Shown: positions 11,301-22,204, numbered from the stretch's first letter. The stretch is DNA of 64,000 nt from Caenorhabditis elegans (GCF_000002985.6 NC_003283.11:1178001-1242000); one strand, 5' to 3'. The notes: generated from the letters alone by a model not told the origin. Translations and numbers: made by a program.

Positions 11301-14300
11301 ATTTTTTTAAAATAAAATCGGAACAAAATTTGATTTTTTTTTTAACGAAAAACGAACATTTTTGGTTTTTTTTAAATATAAAATTCAAAAACTGAAAATT
11401 TTCAATTTTTTTTTCAAAATAAAAGTGAAAACCGAAAAACTAATATTTTTCGGTTTTTTTTAATCCAAAAATCGAAAATTTTTGGTTTTTTTAAATCAAA
11501 TTTTATTCGTTTTTTGATCGAAACTTTTTTGCTAAGAAAATCAAAAAAACTAAAATTTTTTTTCAATTTTTTAAATTAAAATTGCAAAATTAAAATTTAT
11601 TCGGTTTTAAAAAAAAATAAAATCGATTTTATTTTTTAAAAAATCGAAGAATTATCGTTTTTCGTTTTTTTTATCGAACATTTTTTTATTTTTCTAAAAA
11701 TAAAATTAAAGAAAAACATTTTTCGATTAAAAAACGAAAAACTAAAAATTTCGATTTTTTAACAATAAAAAGGACTAGCGGGCCCTGCGGGCCCGCCAGT
11801 TGTAGGGGGTGTAAGGCGAGTCCCCCTGCCGGGCGTAGGTTCTCGGCTTCGCCTCGAACCTGTTAGAGGGTTCGTGAAATTTTCAGTGGGTCAATGTCTT
11901 CTTGATTTTTGAGTTCGGTTTGACCAAAAACAGACGCACCCGATGAATCAGTTAAAGCTGAGTTTTGATTGATTGAAGTTTGAGGAGGCTTTATATTAGG
12001 GGAGACGTACCCATATTTTGTATAAAATCGAGTATTTCTATTCGAATCCCGATTACTCACAAAAAACAAAAAAATTTGTCACTAAATTGAACCAACTACC
12101 AAAATTTCTGCAGTCATACGCACTAACCACTCGGCCATGCGGGAGACACCTCAAACCGGGATGTAGGGAAGAAAATTTTCTGGAGGAAGTCGTCTTTCGA
12201 TTCCGCTTTCTTCAAATATGACTATTTGGGAAAAGACGTTCGAAAACCGTTTATCACTGATAAGTCAGCGGAAAACCTAATTTTTGAAAATTTTATTACA
12301 GGATTGTACTCATTATTGAATTCCCGAAAAGGAGACGTACAGTTGAGGGCTATATCTTGTACACAGACAGATGTATAGAAAAAAACAAGTTTTGGCCTGA
12401 AAATTGAAAAAAAAATAATATCTCTTGGCAGAGCATTGCTAACGCGACGAAACTTCATCTTCCATTAAATAAAATCAAAAACTATGAATTAAAAATACAT
12501 TCCGCGAAACTTTAGTGGAAAAATGTTCAGGGGACCCAGGAAACCACTCCCCCCAGTACTAAATTTTTGAATTATTTTTTTCTTGAAAAATTTTCCCACT
12601 GAACTTTTTACAAATTTTATATGTCTCGATGCGTCTTGATGAGACCTACACGTCAATTTTTGGAAAACTAAGAAAAATTGAAAACTGACCGAGTTATGAT
12701 TGAAAAAGTAGATTCGCGAAAATGAGAAAGTGTGCAAAATTTGGCACTTATTCGTCTTGCTCGGCCGACTCATAGAACATTTTCCAATTCTGAGTTAAAA
12801 ATCGTGTTCAGCGTACTTTTTTACGTGGGGTAAACAAAACAAATATCAAAAAAAGATAAAGTAGAACTTGAGATAAAGACGAAAAACTACTTTTTCGGAA
12901 AAAAATTTTTTTTTGGCAAAATGTCATTTTTTGGCCTTTTGTTTTATCACAACTTTTTTCCTTTTGCACTTATGAACTCAAACTTTTTTTCAAAAAATCA
13001 GACTCTCTGAGTAGTATGTTGCACAGAAATTTGGAACAAAACCGAGCAAAACCCGAATTTTAATTCAATTAAAACATGCTTTTTTGGGGGTAAAAAGAGC
13101 AACAAAAAAATTTTTCAAACTGGGGAAAGCTGTCCTGGGCTCAATTTTGCTCCGAACTTAGTGCCGTTTTCTGCTCCACTGTGGGGCAAAATATTTCTAG
13201 TAGGATTTCAAATATTAGAGCATGAAGTCACACGGTTCAGGAGTTATTAATGAAAACGAAGTGTGACATTTTTTCGCAAGCCAAAAAAAACGCGAAAAAA
13301 CGCGAAAAAGGGGCGGAGTCTGTACACTCGGCATTTATTAGAGGCTGCTTGGCAGAAAATAGAAAACTTTTTGGTTTTTTTTTAATCGAAAACCGAAAAA
13401 CGAAGATTTTCCAATTTTTTCAAAAAAAAAAGGGAAAATTGGAAATTTTCGATTTTTCAAAAAAAAATGTAAAAATTTTTTTCGATTTAAAAAAAATCAA
13501 AAATTAATCATTTTCGCGTTTCCGATTTTTTTTTTCGAAAAATTGACCAAAATTTTCTTTTTTAGACGGAACATTTTTTCTCTTATCAATAGAAATCGAA
13601 TTTTATGGACAATTTTCTGAAACATTTTTTTCCAGTTTTCAATGTTGAAAAAATCGAAAAATTTCCGATTTTTTGCTTTTTTTTTCCAAAAATATATTAA
13701 AATTTGGTAATTTTTCCTCTTTTTTGAAAGAAATGTTTATGTTTTTTCATGGATTTTCTCCTCAATATAAACGAAATCAGATTTTTAAAAAAATCGAATT
13801 TTATGCCAAAATTTTTTTTTCGATTTTTCAATTTTCCAGAAACAATTTTTAAAAATAGTTGGTTTTTTTTAAATATTTTTCTGAAAAGCTCCGTTGTGAA
13901 TCTCGGCTTTCGGAGATTTTTCAATTTTTTTTTTAAATAAAATCGATTTAATTTTAAAAAAATCGAAATTTTTTCGTTTTTACGTAGAAAAACGGAAAAT
14001 TTTCGGTTTTTTTATAACATCGGAAAATTAAAATTTTTTGGCGTTTTTATAAAAATAAAATCGAAAAACTAATTTTTTTCGAGTTTCGAGATTTTAAAAA
14101 TCGAAAATTAATCATTTTCCATTTTCCGATATGTTGGTTTTTTCTTGATAAAATCGATTTTTTTTTCGATTTTCAAAAAATAAAATTCGGTTTCATTTTG
14201 TTTTTCGATTTAAAAAAAAAACGAAAAATTTTCGTTTTTCGGTTTTATGAATAAATTTGGAAAATTTTTGTCTTTCGTTTTTTTTTATCGAAAAATGTTT

Positions 14301-17300
14301 GTTTTCCGATTTAAATAAAAAACGAAAAATTTTCGATTTTTTAGAATAAAATCGGTTTAATTTTTTAAAAATCGAAATTTTTAATCGAAAAACAAACATT
14401 TTTTAATTTAAAAAAAAATCAAAAATTAATAACTTTCGATTTTCCGATATTTTGAATTTTTTTTTCGAAAAATTGATGAAAATTTTAGTTTTTTTTTTCA
14501 TCAATTTTTTATTGATTTTTCAATTTTTCAGAAAATCAATAAATTTTCAATGTAAACAGAATTTGGTAAAAAAAATCGAATTTCAAGTTAATTTTCTAAC
14601 TTTTTTTTTAATTTAAAAAAAAATTGGAAAATTTTTTCGAAATTTCGAATTAGTTTTTTGATTTTTCGAAAAATAGATTAAATTTTTGAACATGTGTTGC
14701 TCCTTTTTTTAAAATTTTTTAAAAATAATTTTCTGAAAAGCTCCGTTAGTCGTCGTTCAAGTACCTATTGTGGTGACAACAAGAGGTGAATGACTCTTGC
14801 TCGGCGAGCTGACTCTTATATCAAAAATCAGCGATTTTTGCGACGCCTGGTGATGTACAACGACCAAATTATCGATTACATGAATACCACAGCCACCATT
14901 GAATCCTGAAAATTATTTTTGATTAATTTTTTGTTTATTTTTATAAATTAAAAAAAAAATTTAAATTAATTTTATTCAGCACCTAAAATTAATGAATGCT
15001 TGAAACTGGGTCCTGTAGCCGCATCAAATGGCAATTCATAGAGATCGAGCACTGTGGCGTTCCGGTTACTGTATTTGAACACTAGCACATAAACTCTGCC
15101 ATATCTGAAAAATAGGAATAATTGTTTCAATGTGGAAATCCCAATTGTCGTTCGGCAAAATTTGTCGATTTGCCGGAAATTTTAAAGTCCGGCAATTTGC
15201 CGATTTGCCGGAAGTTTCAAATTCCGACAATTTGCCAATTTGCTGGAGGTTTTCAATTCCGGCAATTTGACCGATTTGCCGGAATTATTCAATTCCTGCA
15301 ATTCGCTGATTTGCCGGAAATTTTAACTTCCGGCAATTCTGGCATTTTGCCGATTCGCCAGAAGTATTCAATTCCTGCAATTTGCCGATTTTCCGGGAAT
15401 TTTTAATTCCGGCAATTTGCCGATTTGCCGGAAATTTAAATTCCGACAATTTACCAATTTGCTGGAGGTTTTCAATTCCGGCAATTTGTTGATTTGCCGG
15501 AATTATTCAATTCCTGCAATTCGCTGATTTGCCGGAAGTTTCAAATTCCGGCAATTTGCCAATTTGCTGGAGGTTTTCAATTCCTGCAATTCGCTGATTT
15601 GCCGGAAATTTTAAATTCCGGCAATTCTGGCATTTTGCCGATTCGCCAGAAGTATTCAATTCCTGCAATTTGCCGATTTTCCGGGAGTTTTTAATTCTGC
15701 CAATTAGCCGACTCGCCAGAAGTATTCAATTTTGGCAATTTGCCGAATTTTGCCGGAAGTTTTAAATTCCGGCAATTCTGGCAATTTTCCGATTTGCCGG
15801 AAGTTTCAAATTTTGGCAATTTACCGATTTGAGGGAAATTTTAATTCCGGCAATTTGCCAATTTGCTGGAGGTTTTCAATTCCGGCAATTTGTCGATTTG
15901 CCGGAATTATTCAATTCCTGCAATTGGCTGATTTGCCGGAAATTTTAAATTCTGCCAATTAGCCGACTCGCCAGAAGTATTCAATTTTGGCATTTGCCGG
16001 AAGTTTTAAATTCCGGCAATTCTGGCAATTTGCCGATTTGCCGGAAGTATTCAATTTTGGCAATTTGCCGGAAGTTTTAAATTCCGGCAATTCTGGCAAT
16101 TTGCCGATTTTCCGGAAATTTTAATTCCGGCAATTTTCCGATTTGCCGGAAATTTTAAATTCCGGCAATTCTGGCAATTTGCCGATTCGCCAGAAATATT
16201 CAATTCCGGCAATTTGCCGATTCGCAAGAAGTATTAAATTTCGGCAAATTGCCGATTTGCCGGAAGTTTTAAATTCCGGCAATTCGCCGGAAGTCCCGTT
16301 TGCCGCCCACCAACTATAAATTGTAAAAATCCGGAAAAAATTGAGTTTTTTAAAGCTAAAAATCGTAAAAATTCCGGAAAAATTGGAGTTTTTCAGTTGA
16401 AAATTGTAAAAATCCGGTAAAAACCGGTAAAGAGTTTTTGAGTTAAAAATACGTTGATTTTCGTTCATTTTGTATCCTTGCCCAAAACCTTCGATTTTAT
16501 CCATTTAAAATAATATTTTTCGTTCAAATTTGCGCGAAAAAATTGTGATAAAGCTTTTAAAAAACTGCAATTTTCAACGGCAAGGGTCAGCAAACGCGCT
16601 CCATGGAAGCGATATTACATCGTGGCAATCGCCGCGTCTTTTTCCAGAAAGTTCTCCTTCGATATGGATCCTCCAAAATCGACTTCAAACCCCTTCATTC
16701 TAGTAAACTGGGAGTGCGTCACAACGAATGGCTGAAGATATGAACAAGACTGGCCATTTGCGATGAGAAGCAGCTGACTGGGCGCCTGAAATTTATGTGT
16801 TTAAATTTTAAATTTAAAGGTGGAGTGCGCCCAGTGGGGAAATTACCGAAATGGCCTAAAATCATGGTTAAAAAATTCAAAAAAAAAATTCTAAATTATA
16901 TATGATTTTTTGAAAATTGAAAAAATCTCAGATTTTGCCTAATTCCTATTTGAACTTCCGCCAATTGGATTTGTTCGATGGAGCGCGCTTGCATGTTTTT
17001 AAATTTATTTATTTTATTTTTTGTTATTTTCCACCGATTTTTAATGTTTTCGATGTATTTTTGCTTGAATTTTAGAGAAAAAGTCATGATAAATGCAAAT
17101 TTTCGATTAAAAAGCACGCTCACAGGCGTAAATTAGTGAAATTAATTATATTAATAGGTTCGAAATCGTATAAAATCGTTACTTTGTCATTTTTACGCCT
17201 GTAAGCGTGCTTTTTAATCGAAAATTTACATTTATCTTGGCCTTTTCTCTAAAATTCGAGCAAAAATACACCGAAAACAATAAAAATCGGTGGAAAATAA

Positions 17301-18093
17301 GAAACAAATAAAATAAATAAATTTAAATACGTGCAAGCGCGCTCCATCGAACAAATCCAATTGGCGGTAATTCAAATAGGAATTAGGCAAAAACTGAGAT
17401 TTTTTCAATTTTCAAAAAATCATATAAAATTTATAAAAAAGTTTCCAATTTTTTACCATGATATTTGGTCGTTTTGGTACCATAGGCATGTTTTAAAGCA
17501 ATTTCTCCACTGGCGCCGCCAAAATCTTGACAAATTGTTCGAATTTACATAATAAATTGCCCATGCAGCGTTGACATTTGTCGCTTTTAACAATTTCGAC
17601 GACTTTTTATCCTCATTAATGTATAATAATTCGGCACTATGGTTGTTCACGAGGAGGAGCTGCAAAAATCGATTTTTTCAGGCGAAAATTGATTTTTTTA
17701 CAATTTTTTTTCGCTCCAACCAACCTGATTATTAGTGACCCATTCAACTGCCAGCAATGGTTCTTTCGACTTTGTGTTGACTGTTAACTCCAAACACAGA
17801 GAAGTCTCGGTTTTTTCCAAAAAAACCACGTCTGCGGTGGTTGGGGTGCGTTGCATCGCACAGAGCCGGCCATCGGGCGAAAATTTCACAGTAGAAGGCT
17901 CCCCGCGATCCTTTGTTCGGACATTCATTATTTTATCGTTTTTCAGCGATTTCGAAGTGAGTCCCAGCGCCCCGTTGTTCCTCATTGTGCATATTCGCTG
18001 GCTGGAGCAGTCGAAAAAGTTGCGCGTGATGTTTCCGTCGTGAGAGGAGCGGTCTGGTTCGAACGGGATGAATGAGGCGCCAAGTTCGAGCAT
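8325..18093 (-). CDS. RMC1: RMC1 (C18orf8/Mic1) homologue, Mon1-Ccz1 regulator
   Basis: Eight exons join in phase to 598 aa: 18093-17725, 17659-17549, 16785-16619, 15104-14983, 14905-14765, 10759-10335, 9369-9202 and 8618-8325. Human RMC1 is about 657 aa. The N-terminal half has beta-propeller-like strands (TVKFSPDGRLCAMQR). A signature block reads GCGIHVIDNLVVVHHQA (about residues 260-276), then FTFLPDIVIDSSGGVMY. The C-terminal Mic1 domain contains DSKPLAFLLLSYE and ASDEIVEVMLEKKQ. In animals RMC1 joins Mon1-Ccz1, the Rab7 exchange factor, at late endosomes and lysosomes, supporting autophagy and cholesterol export. A ttttgcag about 25 bp before the ATG is a likely trans-splice site. Introns 5 (4 kb) and 6 are packed with minisatellite, AT-rich and foldback repeats. 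It is divergent from GET1. Confidence 0.9.
8845..9152. repeat. Foldback of the gcgaaaactacagtaat family
   Basis: The left arm (gacactaaattctgagaat..., atctcgtagcgaaaactacagtaat) is mirrored on the right (attactgtagtttcgctg..., gaattctgtgtcccc). It lies in the last RMC1 intron. The same family is found at 20998-21295, 27986-28292, 30346-30965, 36500-36776 and 42648-42955. Confidence 0.75.
9430..10275. repeat. GCCGGAAATTTT minisatellite blocks in RMC1 intron 6
   Basis: Two clusters (9430-9690 and 9880-10275) of degenerate 30-40 bp units (ttgccggaaattttcat, ttccggcaaatcgccaa) separated by T-rich sequence. Open frames across them are repeat artefacts. Confidence 0.75.
10790..11765. repeat. AT-rich low-complexity tract (aaaatcgaaaa/tttttcg)
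   Basis: About 1 kb of imperfect repeats of aaaatcgaaaa, aattttcgattttt and close variants, in RMC1 intron 5. No exon is visible. The same type of sequence is seen at 13350-14710, 32750-34190 and 34690-35700. Confidence 0.75.
11775..11870 (-). mobile_element. Helitron-like 3' terminus
   Basis: On the minus strand a GC-rich hairpin (GCGGGCCCGCAGGGCCCGC) leads directly into CTAG followed by host T at 11774, resembling the hairpin plus CTRR|T end of Helitrons. Two more GC hairpins (ggggg..ccccc and ggttc..gaacc) lie just inside it, in an otherwise AT-rich desert. The 5' TC end was not located, so the extent of the element is unknown. Confidence 0.4.
12080..12148 (-). repeat. tRNA-like sequence (possible SINE fragment)
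   Basis: On the minus strand an A-box-like TGGCCGAGTGGTTAGTGCG is followed after about 25 nt by a B-box-like GGTTCAATTT. The first half resembles the start of a tRNA-Leu/Ser, but acceptor stem pairing and the CC of the B box are missing, so it is not a functional tRNA gene. The surrounding 12150-13340 bases hold no recognised feature. Confidence 0.4.
13350..14710. repeat. AT-rich low-complexity tract
   Basis: Repeats of aaaaatcgaaaa and gatttttcaattttt fill most of the rest of RMC1 intron 5. No exon was seen. Confidence 0.7.
15130..16310. repeat. GCCGGAATT minisatellite in RMC1 intron 3
   Basis: About 30 degenerate units of roughly 38 bp built from gatttgccggaa, ttttaaattccggcaatt and variants. 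It is less homogeneous than the 37-40 kb array, which suggests an older one. Confidence 0.85.
16810..17480. repeat. Foldback of the gatggagcgcgcttgca family
   Basis: Arms of about 250 bp (16890-17130 and 17180-17430) are reverse complements. They contain ccaattggatttgttcgatg, ggagcgcgcttgca and ctcacaggcgtaaa. The element lies in RMC1 intron 2. Relatives are at 23330-23800, 31290-31760, 31790-32262 and 36135-36450. Confidence 0.8.
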
Positions 18094-18317
18094 TTTTTTT
18101 AATGTTTATTATTTTTTCTGCAAAAATAGATAAAAAATAACCAAAGAGAAAAAAATGTCGTCAATTAAAATGCAAAGTACGCAAACACATTGCGGACTTT
18201 GTGCGGAATTTCGGAGTGTCGTTGTTTTATATTTAATTTTAATTTATATTTCTTAAGAAATTACGGATTTTTGCTTCCAAAATGTCCAAAATTAATAAAT
18301 TTCACATTAATTTTCAG
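18094..18317. promoter_or_regulatory. Compact divergent promoter region RMC1/GET1
   Basis: Only 224 bp separate the two start codons. Each side has a tttgcag or tttcag acceptor near its ATG (about 18118 reading minus; 18317 reading plus), suggesting trans-splicing and shared upstream control. A cctttgtacgcag-like motif resembles bases 29140-29160 upstream of the next plus-strand gene. This is an inference from layout only. Confidence 0.4.
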
Positions 18318-18999
18318 ATGGACGAGTCGAAACCGGTTCAAATATCAATTTTCAATGTCATCGCTGTAATCTGTTCTGCAACATTTGCGATTTATAGCTC
18401 ACAAATTGTTTCCACCATTTCTAGCACGGTTTGTTCGATATTATTACTCTAAAATCACAAATATATATTTTTCAGATCAAATCACTGTCCAAGCCAAAGC
18501 CCAGCCCAAAAGTCGTCGCGTTGAAGCTAAAAATTGCCGATTTGAAGCGAGAGCTGCACGGAATCTCTCCGACCGCCGAATTTGCACGATATTTCAAGAA
18601 GGATCGAGAAATGAATAAAGCCAGCGAAGAATTAGCTGCTTTGGAAGCCGCTAGCCCGTCTGAAAACTCGAGGAACTTGAAAATCGACACAGTTGTCAAA
18701 GTTTTTATGCAATTCTCCGCACTTTTTCTTCTGAGACACGTGTCCGCCATCACTGCCTACTGCATTCCGGATACTATTTTTTGGCCTTTCAACGTACTTG
18801 TTCGATTCCCAGCGGTTTTCGGAAATGACTCCTGCCCGGCCGGTATGAATTAATGAATTAATTATTTAAATATAAATATTTCTTTTCTTTTTTTTCAGAA
18901 TTCGCCGAAGTTTCCGGATTCGCGCTCACATTTCTGATGATCCATCTGCTAAATCTGGCGCTCAAGACATTCAGAAAATCGGACCTGAAGACTGATTAA
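18318..18999 (+). CDS. GET1/WRB homologue, tail-anchored protein insertase subunit
   Basis: Exons 18318-18428, 18476-18842 and 18899-18999 join in phase to 192 aa. Layout matches the GET1/WRB family: a first membrane segment at about residues 9-31, a basic coiled coil at about 40-95 (KLKIADLKRELHG, MNKASEELAALEA), and two C-terminal membrane segments (about 103-130 and 160-182). GET1 with its partner CAML/GET2 forms the ER receptor for the GET3/TRC40 ATPase, and its cytosolic coiled coil opens GET3 to release tail-anchored clients. The ATG directly follows a ttttcag, consistent with SL trans-splicing. A truncated copy of this gene lies at 29549-29778. Confidence 0.88.
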
Positions 19000-19252
19000 T
19001 CTAATTTTTTTTTAAATTTTGTTTTTTCCTGTTTCCTGTTTCATGACTATTTCTCTCGACTCGGGTCTTTTAATATTTTTTTTTTGAATATACAATTGTA
19101 TATTCAAATTGCGAGCTAATAAAATGCTAAATTGACACAAAACATTTCTATTTCTCAAAAAAAAAAACTGATAAAAATCGTAAAAACACGCTGAAAAACT
19201 GAAACGCTCCCGTAAATCGACACCAAGTAAGCGCGCTCCACTGAGAATTTCT

Positions 19253-19628
19253 TTGAGGCCCCACGAAAAGGGGAGCAGAACGAAAAGGGGATCTGCAAAA
19301 AGGGGATCTGCGAAAAGGGGAGATACGAAAAGGGGAGCAACGAAAAGGGGATCTGGCACTGTGCCAAACGCTATTTTTCTCGAAGAAAACGATACAACGA
19401 TGCTCCGATGTTACGCGTCGCGTGTTGTTAAGCGTATCTTCTAGAAGAAAATTTCAAAAATCAACGTGCGTTGCGTGAGAAAAATTGCGTTTTGTGCGTT
19501 TGGCACAGTGCCAGCTCCCCTTTTCGTTGCTCCCCTTTTCGTATCTCCCCTTTTCGTATCTCCCCTTTTCGCAGATCCCCTTTTTGCAGATCCCCTTTTC
19601 GTTCTGCTTCCCTTTTCGTGGGGACTCA
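19253..19628. repeat. Inverted repeat built of CGAAAAGGGGA units
   Basis: The left arm (19253-19370) holds about seven 15-16 bp units of cgaaaaggggatctg / cgaaaaggggagcaa type. The right arm (19497-19628) is its reverse complement, so transcription would give a hairpin with arms of about 110 bp. Both arms meet the sequence ggcactgtgccaaacg. It lies downstream of GET1; no gene is involved. Confidence 0.85.
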
Positions 19629-19770
19629 TTTCTTTGCGCGCGCATTTAAAAAACTTAAGCGGGCAAAAATGAAATTCACTAATTTTTTGAAGATAGTTAT
19701 TAGGACTCAGAAGCTAAATTGGATATTCCGCCTTTAAAATACGCGTTTATAAGTAATTAATCTAACTTTC

Positions 19771-19832
19771 AGACTAACTACCGGCTTTTTTCAACATCTT
19801 CGCCAAGAATTTCCACTTCAAATCAAGCTATT
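19771..19832 (+). pseudogene. Stray copy of exon 9 of the TTF-I-like gene
   Basis: The stretch after a tttcag at 19770 matches the start of the exon at 36828 (actaactaccggctttttt onward) with about four mismatches in 58 bases, including the acceptor. It then diverges. The copy is isolated, with no neighbouring exons, so it is a relic. Confidence 0.75.
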
Positions 19833-20119
19833 TATTGATATCACGATTCGACATAAAATAAATGAAAGAATTTTACACAGACAAGGAAGAGCTATTCGAT
19901 CAATAAAGGGCGAGAAGTGGATGTGAAGAAGAGCCGACGATGCAGATGATTACCATTGCTGAAAGTAATAAATTATGCAACTAGCGAATTTTGAAAATTC
20001 AAAATTCTAGATTTTCCGTTTTTCAAATTTTAGAAATTCTATAAAATCGAAATTTTTTGATTTTTTTTTTGTTGAATTTTTAGAATTTTAAAATTCGAAA
20101 ACAGAAAATTTTCAATTTT

Positions 20120-20335
20120 TCACGAAATGCTGCTCGTTTTCTCGGCTTTGAAAACGAACAGAAAGGCTTGATGTATATTGCGAATAGAAATTCGTTTCCT
20201 ATTTTCATACCTCCTCCAGTTTCGGGACTCTCGGACCGGGTGCATCGACATCGACATTTCCATCAGCATCTCCATTATCATCGCTATTCTCATCATCGAA
20301 TCCATCAGAGTCATCGGACGCGTTGGCTCCACGGG
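20120..20335 (-). other. Possible acidic exon pair, uncertain
   Basis: On the minus strand an open frame at 20335-20211 encodes a very acidic stretch (SDDSDGFDDENSDDNGDADG) ending at a good donor (gag|gtatga). A second open piece (KPRKRAAFREKLK) follows a short intron near 20165. The acceptors are weak and a foldback (20338-20625) abuts the first exon. It may be a gene relic; no family is recognised. Confidence 0.25.
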
Positions 20336-20337
20336 CT

Positions 20338-20625
20338 TAATTGTAAATGTATTTCCCGCGATTGATTTTCCGTCATAATTCACTCTAATTAGTTATTAAA
20401 CGCACTTTTTCATTGATTTTCCGCCCTAATTTTCAAGTTTTATCGATCTGCGCTGTTAGAATTGTTTCTAATCAAACCAGGGACCATTTTTTTTATATTA
20501 CCCACTCTTTCCGTATGAATCTTGAAAATTAGGACGCAAAATCGATAAGAAAGTATATTTAATAACTAATTCGAGTGAATTACGATGGAAAATCGATCGG
20601 GAACTACATTACAAATTTAATTTTA
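20338..20625. repeat. Foldback element
   Basis: The arm attgtaaatgta..cgattgattttccgtc is mirrored at gatggaaaatcgatcgggaac..acaaat. Loop near 20470. No coding content. Confidence 0.65.
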
Positions 20626-20997
20626 GTGAAATATGAAGCTAGAAAAAACTAGTTGTTCTCTAGGATTACTATTTCTGCTGGGTTTCGAAAAGAAAGTTTG
20701 CCGAGTTTTGTGTTGAGAAAGTGCTCAGGAGGTGCTGTAGGGTTGCTGTAGTCGGAGAAAACTGATTTTTTGGGTCTTCTGTGCAGAAAATTAGCTGGGT
20801 TTGACGTATTCTAGAGTTATGTTTTACGTTTTTCAATTTTAAGTTTTTGAACATTCTTAATTTCAATAAGTTTAATGTTAAAAAAAATTTAAAAAAAAAC
20901 CTTCTTCCTGTCGGCGTCTCCAATGTTTGCGGTGCCAGTCGTTGTGATTCAGCCGGACGGCCTGCTGGCCGGTCGTTGGACGCGGTCTTGGCAGGGC

Positions 20998-21295
20998 CCA
21001 TATATGGAACACAAAATTATGAGAATGCGTATTGCGCAGCATATCTGACGCGCATAATTCAAAAATCGAGCCCTCGAATCGCCACAACCACTACAGTAGT
21101 CATTTAAAGAATTACTGTAGTTTTCGCTACGAGATATTTTGCGCGTCAGATATGTTGCGCAATACGCATTCTCTGAATTTTACGTTCCCGTATCAGAGCT
21201 ACAGTAATCATTTAAAGAATTACTGTGGTCTTCGCTAGGAGATGTAATGTGCGTCAGATATGTTGCACAATACGCATTCTCAGCATTGATGGTCT
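20998..21295. repeat. Foldback cluster of the gcgaaaactacagtaat family
   Basis: Three repeats of the gagaatgcgtattgcgcaaca and attactgtagttttcgct blocks in alternating orientation, so one complete element and an extra arm are present. Confidence 0.7.
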
Positions 21296-21312
21296 CGTAA
21301 AACGCCACGCAC

Positions 21313-21333
21313 GGGGGGGGGGGGGGGGGGGGG
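21313..21333 (+). repeat. Homopolymer G21 tract
   Basis: Twenty-one consecutive G residues, followed by C and five more G. Such monoG tracts are quadruplex-prone and in C. elegans are deletion-prone without the DOG-1/FANCJ helicase (established knowledge). Confidence 0.9.
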
Positions 21334-21589
21334 CGGGGGACCTAATGTGGCCTAGGCCAAGGGTGTGCGGCTGGTACAGCCAGCCGAAAAATTTGCTCTG
21401 ATGGGGCAAAATTCGGAAAATTGGCGCCGCCAGCCGACAGCCGCCGATCCGTGGCCGAGGTTACTGCAAGGAAAGCATCTGCAGAGATTGAAGACACACT
21501 GAATGGCATGTCTATTATGGCATTAGTACGAATTAAATAATAAAATAATTAGAAAATTCATGCAGGGCGCTCATGTGATCTCCGGAACG

Positions 21590-21910
21590 GCGCCCGCGCC
21601 GGCCTCAGCAGTCGCCGCGCCTGCCACCCACGCCGCATGTACAGTGCGGCGCGGAACCCCGAACGTGTCGGCCGCTCAGCGGCTACCATAAAGTCGCCAC
21701 AACGGCGCCGCCGCCGGCCTCAGCGGTCGCCGCGCCGGTCACACGCTGCATGTATAGTGCGGCGCGGAACCCCGAACGTGTCGGCCGGTCAGCGGTTACC
21801 AAAAAGTCGCCACAACGGCATCGCCGCCGGCCTTACGCCGCATGTATCCGAATGTATAGTGCGGCGCAGAACTCCCGAACGTGTCGGCCGCTTTCAAAAA
21901 AACTACCTTT
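21590..21910. repeat. GC-rich tandem repeat, about 3 units of roughly 113 bp
   Basis: Units share gtgcggcgcggaaccccgaa, cgtgtcggccg, tcgccacaacggc and gccgccggcct. Copies start near 21595, 21700 and 21800. Base composition is far above the surrounding sequence. Open frames across it have Arg/Ala-rich translations and no family resemblance. Confidence 0.75.
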
Positions 21911-22017
21911 TCGCACTACGTTGCGCACACACAGCCGCGCGCGGCGTCGGCGCGAGGCTCACAATCCGCGCCTCACTCAGTTGGGTGCCCTAGTTTTCGC
22001 AAAGTGCAAGCGTAATA

Positions 22018-22193
22018 TACAGTGCATTTTTTTCCACTTCTACGACTTTAAAGGCGCGCGCATTTATACAAAATGGTCCCGTCATTGGTCTCGCCACGCG
22101 CTCAACAAATCAATGGGACGCGCGTGGCGAGACCATTGCGCGAAAATGCGCGCGCCTTTAAAGTCGTAGAAGTTGGAAAAAAAATGCACTGTA
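22018..22193. mobile_element. Short palindromic MITE with TA target duplication
   Basis: Terminal inverted repeats run TACAGTGCATTTTTTTCC.. and mirror to ..AAATGCACTGTA, with arms of about 75 bp including cttctacgactttaaaggcg. TA occurs on each side (22016-22017 and 22194-22195). This is the pattern of a non-autonomous Tc1/mariner-type element of 176 bp. Confidence 0.75.
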
Positions 22194-22204
22194 TACAAAA
22201 AGGA

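Noticed and set aside
12080..12148. Functional tRNA gene
   Set aside because: A-box and B-box likenesses are present, but there is no acceptor stem or anticodon arm, and the B box lacks its CC.
21637..22169. Arg-rich 118-139 codon frames in the GC-rich repeat
   Set aside because: They repeat with the 113-bp unit and run on into a MITE.
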